NCBI GenBank assembly: GCA_964532385.1
Contig: CAZHHW010000047.1
Span: 1-24,529 of the forward strand
Length of the DNA stretch: 24,529 nt
Source of the DNA: UBA6921 sp964532385
GTDB lineage: Bacteria; Pseudomonadota; Gammaproteobacteria; SG8-11
Reading direction: 5' to 3'
The position numbers and the translations under genes are program-made. The notes under the pieces are model-generated. The model was given only the letters and a program-made list of their open reading frames with translations. It had not been told where the DNA came from and searched no databases. Positions 8,456 to 14,314 of the stretch are shown here, piece by piece (the first letter of the stretch is position 1; every line of letters begins with the position of its first letter).

Positions 8456-9310
8456 TTACAAAAATTGCGCGACGGGTGCAATTGATTCCAGCGCATGCAC
8501 ATGTGGTTTCGCCGCTTCTGTATCCGGCGCGAACTCCTGATGACCCGATGGCGCCAAGTAACGACTCGCCCACGCCGCGATCAGGGCGCCTGCATAAGCG
8601 GCATCGGAGCGGTCCGACAATAAATGATCGGCGCTATCCAACGTCACGAAACTTTTAGGATGACGCGCATGTGCGAACAATTGCGCGGCGTGATCAATAC
8701 TGATCACCTCATCTCCCGGCGCATGCAGTATAAGCAATGCCTTGCCCAGATCACGCAGATCCATTTGCACATCCACGCCCATGACATCTTCTATAAATTG
8801 ACGCTTGATGCGTACGCGATGGCCCAAGACCTGGACCTCGGCACTGCCTTCATTTTCGATGAGCGCGCGGCCCGCGCCGAAATGTGTCAACACGTGCTTG
8901 GGGTCGGATGGAGTTGCGATCGTCACCAGCGCGACCGATGAGGGCACCGAGCGGGCAGCTTTCAACATGGCGATACCGCCGAACGAATGACCCAGTAAAA
9001 TTTGCGGCGCGGTGTAATGAGTTTCCAGAAACTGCACCGCCGCCATAACATCGTCGATATTGCTGGTGAGATTGGTGTCGGAGAATTCCCCCTCGCTCTC
9101 TCCAAGCCCGGTGAAGTCGAAGCGCAACACGCCGAATCCTGCACGCGCCAGTGCTTTACTAATGTTCACTGCCGCCTTGAATTCCTTGCTGCACGTAAAG
9201 CAATGCGCGAATAATCCAAAGGCTTTGGGAGTGTGACGGGAAGGAAGATCAAGTCGCGCCGCCAGACGTAATCCGCGCGCATTGAGAAAGCTGACGCGTT
9301 CGCTTTTCAT
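8456..9310 (-). CDS. Alpha/beta hydrolase
   Basis: 284 residues with an intact serine-hydrolase triad: Ser109 in GHSFGG, Asp200 in HAPGDEVI and His229 in SADHLL. The N-terminal half, with FAHCFTCSK and RFDFTGLGESEG, resembles the hydrolase half of the bifunctional alpha/beta hydrolase-OsmC proteins found in many proteobacteria. Here the protein stops soon after the hydrolase domain (AAWASRYL near 252) with a short unrelated tail of about 32 residues and no OsmC peroxidase part. The gene lies just after tRNA-Gln and just before the TPR gene. The substrate is unknown; related single-domain enzymes are esterases. Confidence 0.88.
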   Translation of the reverse strand: MKSERVSFLNARGLRLAARLDLPSRHTPKAFGLFAHCFTCSKEFKAAVNISKALARAGFGVLRFDFTGLGESEGEFSDTNLTSNIDDVMAAVQFLETHYTAPQILLGHSFGGIAMLKAARSVPSSVALVTIATPSDPKHVLTHFGAGRALIENEGSAEVQVLGHRVRIKRQFIEDVMGVDVQMDLRDLGKALLILHAPGDEVISIDHAAQLFAHARHPKSFVTLDSADHLLSDRSDAAYAGALIAAWASRYLAPSGHQEFAPDTEAAKPHVHALESIAPVAQFL

Positions 9311-9362
9311 ACGCTATCGGTCCGTTTCGCTGTGCGCCTATGAATACAACTCAACATAAATT

Positions 9363-9436
9363 TGGCTGGGGGACTAGGATTCGAACCTAGGTTTACGGAG
9401 TCAGAGTCCGTAGTCCTGCCGCTAGACGATCCCCCA
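9363..9436 (-). tRNA. tRNA-Gln (CUG)
   Basis: A complete cloverleaf of 74 bases including an encoded CCA. The acceptor stem TGGGGGA pairs perfectly with TCCCCCA, giving the U1-A72 pair typical of tRNA-Gln, with discriminator G. The anticodon loop CTCTGAC gives anticodon CUG. The T-arm has GGTTCGAATCC. A good promoter lies just upstream, and no terminator separates it from the hydrolase gene, so the two may share a transcript. Confidence 0.96.
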
Positions 9437-9448
9437 TCACTACATGCA

Positions 9449-9477
9449 ATTACATTTGGGCGAGCAAGAATAATCAA
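9449..9477 (-). promoter_or_regulatory. Sigma-70 promoter for tRNA-Gln
   Basis: On the minus strand TTGATT and TGTAAT are spaced by exactly 17 bases, with the -10 element 12 bases before the tRNA 5' end. Four of six and five of six consensus bases match. Confidence 0.65.
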
Positions 9478-9512
9478 GATTGCCGTGGGCAGCAAGCAAA
9501 CACCGTGCGTAC

Positions 9513-9553
9513 AAACAAAAACGCCGAAGCACACGTAGTGCTTCGGCGTTTTG
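9513..9553 (-). terminator. Intrinsic terminator after rplM-rpsI
   Basis: A 13-base perfect stem (AACGCCGAAGCAC with GTGCTTCGGCGTT) around a five-base loop lies 17 bases beyond the rpsI stop. A-rich and T-rich runs flank it on both sides, so it could act on both strands, but the only upstream gene is rpsI on the minus strand. Confidence 0.9.
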
Positions 9554-9566
9554 TTCCAGATGTTCT

Positions 9567-9959
9567 TTAACGCTTGGAGTACTGCGGACGCTTACGTGCT
9601 TTATGCAGGCCGACTTTCTTGCGCTCTACTTCACGGGCATCGCGGGTAAGAAAGCCACCTTTGCGCAGGGCCGAACGCAAAGTTTCGTCGTATACCGTCA
9701 GCGCGCGCGCAATGCCATGACGAATCGCACCGGCTTGGCCGGTATCGCCGCCACCGCTCACCGTCACAGCGATATCGAGCTTGTCCGCCATGTCCACCGC
9801 AACCAGCGGCTGGCGTACCAGCATGCGTGCGGTTTCGCGGCCAAAGTAATTATCAATCGGACGAGTATTCACGGTAATGGTGCCGTTACCGGTCGTCAAA
9901 AACACGCGAGCGGTGGAACTCTTGCGCCGCCCGGTGGCGTAATGCTGGTTTGTGGCCAT
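9567..9959 (-). CDS. rpsI: 30S ribosomal protein S9
   Basis: 130 residues, the same length as E. coli S9. Recognised by YATGRRKSSTARVF near the start, the central GGG-containing GQAGAIRHGIARAL, and the C-terminal tail RKRPQYSKR that reaches into the ribosomal P site. It is 12 bases downstream of rplM, the universal rplM-rpsI operon, and followed by a strong terminator. Nothing unusual. Confidence 0.98.
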   Translation of the reverse strand: MATNQHYATGRRKSSTARVFLTTGNGTITVNTRPIDNYFGRETARMLVRQPLVAVDMADKLDIAVTVSGGGDTGQAGAIRHGIARALTVYDETLRSALRKGGFLTRDAREVERKKVGLHKARKRPQYSKR

Positions 9960-9971
9960 CGATTAGTCTCG

Positions 9972-10403
9972 TTACTTGATTTCTAGAACTTTGGGAACCT
10001 GCGCCGCATGATTGTGTTGCGCACCCGCATAAACCTTGAGCTTGCGAAACATCGCACGGCCCAGCGGGTTTTTCGGCAACATGCCTTTAACCGCAATCTC
10101 AATTACCCGCTCCGGTTTGGTCGCGAGCAAATCTTTGAACACGATCGACTTCAATCCACCCGGATATTCCGAATGGCTATAGTAAACCTTGTCTTCAGCC
10201 TTGTTGCCGGTCACTGCCACTTTGCCGGCATTGATAACCACAATGTAGTCGCCCGTATCCACGTGCGGCGTAAATTCAACTTTGTGTTTGCCGCGCAACC
10301 GGCGTGCAATTTCAGTCGCCAAACGACCGAGGGTTTTACCCGCCGCGTCGACAACATACCAGTCACGCTTAACTTCAGCAGGCTTGGCGCTTAACGTCTT
10401 CAT
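9972..10403 (-). CDS. rplM: 50S ribosomal protein L13
   Basis: 143 residues. Clear L13: MKTLSAKP start, RDWYVVDAAGKTLGRLATE, HVDTGDYIVVINA, GMLPKNPLGRAMFRKLKVY. An ATG two codons upstream at 10409 is also in frame; the one at 10403 matches the family start and lies ten bases after GGAG, so it is preferred. It is the first gene of the rplM-rpsI operon and has a strong promoter 40-70 bases upstream. Early-assembling protein of the large subunit. Confidence 0.98.
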   Translation of the reverse strand: MKTLSAKPAEVKRDWYVVDAAGKTLGRLATEIARRLRGKHKVEFTPHVDTGDYIVVINAGKVAVTGNKAEDKVYYSHSEYPGGLKSIVFKDLLATKPERVIEIAVKGMLPKNPLGRAMFRKLKVYAGAQHNHAAQVPKVLEIK

Positions 10404-10442
10404 GAGCATGCTTCTCCGTGGCCCGTCTTCGAAAAGGGGAGA

Positions 10443-10471
10443 ATGTTAAGTACAGACTGTCAAACTGTCAA
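10443..10471 (-). promoter_or_regulatory. Sigma-70 promoter for rplM-rpsI
   Basis: On the minus strand a perfect TTGACA and a TAACAT are spaced by 17 bases, predicting a leader of about 33 bases before rplM. The -35 hexamer overlaps the stop codon of the neighbouring transposase remnant. Confidence 0.75.
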
Positions 10472-10665
10472 TTGAAAAATCGAACGTTTCTGTTTGCGCG
10501 CTGGTGTGTTGCCGGCATTTTGAACACCACACGTCCCTGCGGAATGTTTTCCTCCGCCCAGGCGCCAGCTTTGGCGCGGTTTTTTGGTACTTCGCGACGA
10601 ACATCTGGAGCACGCGTCCGGCGTCTTGATCATTCGGTGCGTTGAAGACCGCTGTCAGCGTCTGC
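10468..10665 (-). pseudogene. IS256-family transposase remnant, frameshifted
   Basis: Read on the minus strand, one frame gives TAVFNAPNDQDAG, VAKYQKTAPKLA and then runs into nonsense; a shift of frame right there continues as WAEENIPQG, VVFKMPATHQR and ends at a TGA at 10468. Joined, this matches the conserved segment of IS256-type mutator transposases that precedes the LRTTN-LERLN motif (an AKY-KTAPKLA-W-EEN-P-GL-VF--PA-HRR pattern, from memory of the family). The N-terminal catalytic Asp residues, the C-terminus and terminal inverted repeats are all missing. It is an eroded fragment, not an active element. Confidence 0.6.
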
Positions 10666-10671
10666 CGGCTA

Positions 10672-10850
10672 AGTGCACAACCGCACGTACAAACCCTGTC
10701 AATAGGTATAGACCGTATGAGTGCATATGGGTGACGCATGCTTCACAAGTCTGCGTGCAATGCATACACCTCAGGATGTGTTATGCAAGTTGTCGCAGCG
10801 ACCGCGGCATTGAGCAAGCGTGCTGTAACCCGATCACAAGGAATACAAAT
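10672..10850. other. Non-coding region upstream of the kaiC-like gene
   Basis: Together with the transposase remnant and rplM promoter this completes a 440-base stretch without an intact gene. No convincing -35/-10 pair was found for the kaiC-like gene. An imperfect inverted repeat at 10761-10787 (TGCATA with TATGCA, extended by CAC with GTG) is the only notable structure and could be an operator. Confidence 0.4.
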
Positions 10851-12629
10851 ATGAAATCAACCCGAGACCCCCTCGTAAAAATGCCAGCCAAAGCGGCGTC
10901 CGGCATTACCGGATTCGATGAAATCACCGGCGGCGGCTTGCCGCATGGCCGCACCACCTTGTTAGTGGGTGGGCCAGGTTCCGGCAAAACATTATTCGCG
11001 CTGCAATTCCTGAAGCATGGCGCGAATCATTGCAAGGAGCCGGGCATCTTCGTTGCGTTTGAAGAAAACTCGCAACGCATCATTACCAATACAACCGGCT
11101 TCGATTGGAAGCTGGACGAATTGGTGCAGCGAAAAAAACTGTATTTCATGGATGCCCAGCCCGCAACCGACCTGATCCAGTCGGGGAATTTCGATCTCAA
11201 AGGAATGCTGGCGGCGATCTCGGCACAGGCCAAAATCATGGGGGCGCAACGCGTCGTCTTCGACGCACTGGACATCGTATTGGCCCTGCTGCCCGACGAG
11301 GCGGCGAGAAGGCGCGAAGTGTACCGGCTGCACGAATGGTTGTTGACGCACGAATTGACAGGACTGATCACAGCAAAGTCAGGTGAAGTTGAGAATAGTT
11401 TGCCTGGTCAGCAGCCGTTCGGCTTTATGCAATTCATGGTGGACTGCTCGGTGAAACTGAATCACCGCGTGTCGATGGGCGTGTCGCAGCGCAATCTGCG
11501 CGTGCAAAAGTTTCGCGGTTCCAGTTTCGATGAAAATGAATCGCCGTTCATCATCGGCAAGAACGGATTTGAAGTCGCGCTGGCGCGCAGCATCGGCCGC
11601 GTGGATACCAAAGTGTCTCAGGAACGCGTCAGCAGCGGCGTGAAGCGGCTCGATACTATGCTTGGCGGTGGCTACTATCGCGGCGCCAGCGTGCTGATCA
11701 CCGGTTTCCCCGGCACCGCCAAGACCACCTTGAGCGGCGCCTTCGCCGAGGCCGCTTGCAAACGGGGCGAACGCACCATGTTCGTCAGCTTTGATTCGGA
11801 TGGCTCGGAAGTGATGCGCAATCTGGGCTCGGTCGGCATCCACCTCGATCGTTATGCGAATAACGGATTGCTGCGCATGGTCTCGGCGCGCACCATCACC
11901 GGCAGTGCCGAAACCCTGCTGGTGCATATCAAAACACTGGCGGATGAGCACCAGGCCCGTTGTCTGGTCATCGATCCGGTGTCGACACTGGCCAAGACCG
12001 GCAACGAATTGACCGCGCACGGTGTCGCCGAACGACTGATCGACTGGTCCAAGGTTGACGGCACTACGCTGGTCTGCACCAGCCTGCTCGACGAGATGAT
12101 GGGTCAGGAAAGCGGTAATACGCCCTTGCAGATCTCGACCATCGCCGATACCTGGATCCACCTCAACTACCTGGTGCAGGCCGGTGAACGCAATCGCGGC
12201 CTGTCCATCATCAAATCGCGCGGCACTGAGCATTCGAATCAGGTGCGCGAGTTGATACTGAGCGATGAGGGTGTGACCCTGGCGGACATCTATACGGCCG
12301 GCGGTGAAGTGCTGATGGGCACGATGCGCTGGGAAAAGGAAAGCGCCGAGCGCGTGGCCAACGAAGTCGCCGAAGTGGCAGGAAAGCTCAAGCGCGTCAC
12401 CCTCGATGCCGAAGAGGCTGTACTGGAAGTGCGCTCGAAAGCAGTCCAAACCGAGCTGGTGGCAAAACAGGTGGAAAAAAACCTGTTGGAGCGCATCACG
12501 GCAAGCCGCCAGGGCGAATTATCGCGCGGCCACAAACGCATACGCGAGTTGCGCGGTGGTGACGCCGCGAAGCCGGTTCCACAAACAAAAACAAACACGA
12601 AGACGAAGACGAAGACGAGAACGTCATGA
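10851..12629 (+). CDS. kaiC: KaiC-like double-domain ATPase
   Basis: 592 residues from the ATG at 10851, which has AAGGA seven bases upstream; longer in-frame starts enter the intergenic region. Two RecA/KaiC domains are present. CI has Walker A GGPGSGKT (Lys46, Thr47) and the catalytic pair Glu71-Glu72 in FVAFEEN. CII has Walker A GFPGTAKTT (Lys291, Thr292), but the pair equivalent to Glu318-Glu319 of Synechococcus KaiC is Asp315-Ser316 (FVSFDSDGSE). The segment TPLQISTIADT holds Thr424, Ser429 and Thr430, aligning with KaiC Thr426, Ser431 and Thr432, the autophosphorylation region. A helical C-terminus of about 70 residues ends in a Lys/Thr tail (579-592). It overlaps kaiB by four bases. 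Family sure; whether it oscillates is unknown, and kaiA is absent. Confidence 0.93.
   Translation: MKSTRDPLVKMPAKAASGITGFDEITGGGLPHGRTTLLVGGPGSGKTLFALQFLKHGANHCKEPGIFVAFEENSQRIITNTTGFDWKLDELVQRKKLYFMDAQPATDLIQSGNFDLKGMLAAISAQAKIMGAQRVVFDALDIVLALLPDEAARRREVYRLHEWLLTHELTGLITAKSGEVENSLPGQQPFGFMQFMVDCSVKLNHRVSMGVSQRNLRVQKFRGSSFDENESPFIIGKNGFEVALARSIGRVDTKVSQERVSSGVKRLDTMLGGGYYRGASVLITGFPGTAKTTLSGAFAEAACKRGERTMFVSFDSDGSEVMRNLGSVGIHLDRYANNGLLRMVSARTITGSAETLLVHIKTLADEHQARCLVIDPVSTLAKTGNELTAHGVAERLIDWSKVDGTTLVCTSLLDEMMGQESGNTPLQISTIADTWIHLNYLVQAGERNRGLSIIKSRGTEHSNQVRELILSDEGVTLADIYTAGGEVLMGTMRWEKESAERVANEVAEVAGKLKRVTLDAEEAVLEVRSKAVQTELVAKQVEKNLLERITASRQGELSRGHKRIRELRGGDAAKPVPQTKTNTKTKTKTRTS
12597..12620 (+). 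repeat. Hexanucleotide repeat encoding the Lys/Thr tail of KaiC
   Basis: Three perfect copies of ACGAAG followed by the variant ACGAGA, preceded by more ACAAAA/ACAAAC codons. It encodes alternating Thr and Lys. Gain or loss of six-base units would stay in frame. Confidence 0.7.
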
Positions 12630-12919
12630 ACCGCCGGACGATATACAAATTTCGTCTCTATGTCGCCGGTGACGCGCCTAACTCGGCACAAGCGCAGGCT
12701 AACCTGATTGCGTTATGCCAGGAACATTTGCCGGACAAATACGAGATCGAAGTCGTCGATGTGCTGAAGACTCCCTTGCTCGCGCTGAAAGACAATGTGC
12801 TGATGACACCCACCCTTCTCAAACTCGCGCCTGCCCCGGTCCAAAGAATTGTCGGTGCGCTCAGCCAGATGCAGACCGTGCTGGATACATTGGGACTGGA
12901 AGTTATCGTCAGAAAATGA
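12626..12919 (+). CDS. kaiB: KaiB-like clock protein
   Basis: 97 residues, the usual KaiB length of about 100. The thioredoxin-like signature is clear: FRLYVAGDAPNS near the start, YEIEVVDVLKTPLLA in the middle, then VLMTPTLLKLAPAPV and a closing helix with RIVGALSQM. In cyanobacteria KaiB changes fold and binds phosphorylated KaiC to promote its dephosphorylation phase. The start overlaps the kaiC stop (ATGA) and the end overlaps the cyclase start in the same way, so translation is coupled and the three products are probably made together. A lone KaiB-like domain of this type also occurs in histidine kinases (SasA), but no kinase is fused here. Function in this organism is inferred. Confidence 0.93.
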   Translation: MNRRTIYKFRLYVAGDAPNSAQAQANLIALCQEHLPDKYEIEVVDVLKTPLLALKDNVLMTPTLLKLAPAPVQRIVGALSQMQTVLDTLGLEVIVRK

Positions 12920-12950
12920 AAACCGTCAAATCTCAGCCACCGGGGGACAG
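12890..12950. repeat. Direct repeat copy A (kaiB/cyclase junction)
   Basis: Spans the last codons of kaiB and the first codons of the cyclase. It matches copy B at 14018-14075: 49 of 58 aligned bases by hand count with one three-base gap; the final 19 bases are identical. Confidence 0.8.
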
Positions 12951-14013
12951 CAGCGAGGAGATCGCGGCGTTGATCGAGACCTTGCACAGCACGAGTCAAC
13001 GGCTGGAACAGCTGACGGGTGGTCAAGTGGATTCGGTGGCGAACCGCACCACCGGCCAGACATTCCTGTTGCAACACGCCCAGGAGCGCTTGCGTCTGAA
13101 CGAATCCGCGCGGCAGGCGGCTACCCTCAGCGCGCTGCCTGCGAGCATCGCCTTGCTCGATCATCAGGGGATGATCCTGTCGGTGAATACAGCGTGGCTA
13201 CAATTCGGCCGCGCCAATGCGGCGCATAATCCCGGACACGATGTCGGCATCAATTACCTCACGGTATGCGACAAGGTGGGGGGCGACGATGCGGCCGAGG
13301 TCAGCCAAGCCGCTGCCGGCATTCGTGCAGTGCTAAATGGCAAGACCAATAGCTTTACGCTCGAATACCCCTGTCATTCCCCCACGGAACGGCGCTGGTT
13401 TCTGATGACGGTGACGCCCCTGGCCGGGGCCTCGAAGGGCGCAGTGGTCATGCACCTGAATATCACGGAACGCAAGCTCGCCGATGCAGAAGTACAAAAA
13501 TTGCAGGAACAACTCCATGAACAAAGCATACGTGACCCGCTGACAGGTCTCTACAATCGCCGCTATCTCGACGAAACGATAAACCGCGAACTGATCCGTG
13601 CGGATCGCTACAACCAGCCGGTCGGAATCGTAATGTGCGATCTCGATGATTTCAAGCTCATCAATGACATCCACGGCCACTTGGCTGGCGACGAAGTTTT
13701 GCGGGTATTTGCCAAGCTGTTGAAAAAACATTCGCGCCGCAGCGATATCGTTTGCCGCTTCGGCGGCGAAGAGTTTGTGATGTTTCTTCCGGACATGCCG
13801 CCTGCTGTTGCGTATCAATGCGCCGAGAAATTGCGTACGGAACTTGCGGCGAAACGGATAACGCTGGGAGCAGCCGATATTCAGGTGACCGCTTCCTTCG
13901 GTGTGGCGGCCTTCCCGGTGAATGGCACGACGCAGGATGCCTTGATTGGCGCTGTAGACGCGGCGATGTACCAAGCCAAGGAGGCGGGGCGCAACCGCGT
14001 CGTAGCCGCATAG
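12916..14013 (+). CDS. PAS-GGDEF diguanylate cyclase
   Basis: 365 residues from the ATG at 12916, which overlaps the kaiB stop by four bases; a longer in-frame start would run through kaiB and is rejected. After a helical N-terminus (1-62) there is a PAS domain (about 65-185; LPASIALLDHQGMILSVN and the closing VMHLNITERK), a short coiled linker, and a GGDEF domain (207-365; DPLTGLYNRR, then GGEEF at 283-287). The active-site motif is intact, and the inhibitory site RRSD (274-277) lies five residues before it, so c-di-GMP synthesis with product feedback is expected. There is no membrane segment, so it is cytoplasmic. Its place in the kai operon suggests it is the output or partner of the KaiC/KaiB pair; that link is inferred. 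Confidence 0.93.
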   Translation: MKTVKSQPPGDSSEEIAALIETLHSTSQRLEQLTGGQVDSVANRTTGQTFLLQHAQERLRLNESARQAATLSALPASIALLDHQGMILSVNTAWLQFGRANAAHNPGHDVGINYLTVCDKVGGDDAAEVSQAAAGIRAVLNGKTNSFTLEYPCHSPTERRWFLMTVTPLAGASKGAVVMHLNITERKLADAEVQKLQEQLHEQSIRDPLTGLYNRRYLDETINRELIRADRYNQPVGIVMCDLDDFKLINDIHGHLAGDEVLRVFAKLLKKHSRRSDIVCRFGGEEFVMFLPDMPPAVAYQCAEKLRTELAAKRITLGAADIQVTASFGVAAFPVNGTTQDALIGAVDAAMYQAKEAGRNRVVAA

Positions 14014-14017
14014 GCTA

Positions 14018-14075
14018 TTGGCGCTGGAGGTGACCGTTAAATGGACACCGTCAAACCTCAGCCACCGGGGGACAG
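14018..14075. repeat. Direct repeat copy B, relic of a kaiB/cyclase junction
   Basis: Begins four bases after the cyclase stop codon. In the kaiB frame it reads LALEVTVK against LGLEVIVRK in real kaiB, and four of the six substitutions in that part fall at third codon positions. It continues into the equivalent of the cyclase start (MDTVKPQPPGDS against MKTVKSQPPGDS). The homology then stops and no intact gene follows. It is most simply a leftover of a duplicated kaiB-cyclase unit. Confidence 0.75.
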
Positions 14076-14114
14076 TAATTGTTGCTCTCATTGCCCCGTA
14101 TATGTTCCACAAAC

Positions 14115-14146
14115 AAAAAAAGGCCTAGGAGTTATTATCCTAAGCC
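14115..14146 (-). terminator. Intrinsic terminator after tRNA-Ile2
   Basis: On the minus strand a nine-base stem (GGCTTAGGA with TCCTAGGCC, one G-U pair) with a seven-base loop is followed by seven T. It lies ten bases beyond the tRNA 3' end. Confidence 0.88.
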
Positions 14147-14156
14147 ATTGTTTCTG

Positions 14157-14233
<77 letters not shown>

Positions 14234-14247
14234 GAGAAAATGTGAGC

Positions 14248-14281
14248 GCAAAATGAATCGCGCCCGGACTGGGGCGCGATT
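14248..14281 (-). terminator. Probable terminator or hairpin after rpoD
   Basis: Nine-base perfect arms AATCGCGCC and GGCGCGATT with an eight-base loop, followed on the minus strand by a short ATTTT run. It is weaker than the other terminators in the window and may let some transcripts continue into the tRNA. Confidence 0.55.
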
Positions 14282-14314
14282 GTAACGTCTTATAGAGTTA
14301 AAGATAGGAATCCG

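Noticed and set aside
10584..10850. In-frame 89-codon extension of the KaiC-like protein upstream of 10851
   Set aside because: It lies over the transposase remnant and intergenic region, has no resemblance to KaiC, and the ATG at 10851 has a ribosome site and the family N-terminus.
11379..12449. Long open frame (356 codons) antisense to kaiC
   Set aside because: Its composition is that of a shadow frame, it matches no family I know, and the plus strand has unmistakable KaiC motifs.
12715..12915. Extension of the cyclase upstream through kaiB
   Set aside because: It would fully overlap kaiB in another frame; the ATG at 12916 gives the same four-base overlap seen between kaiC and kaiB.
14104..14119. 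Sixteen-base match to the 3' end of kaiC (near 12580), suggesting a second kaiC relic
   Set aside because: Most of the match is the A-rich tail belonging to the tRNA terminator; low complexity makes chance likely.
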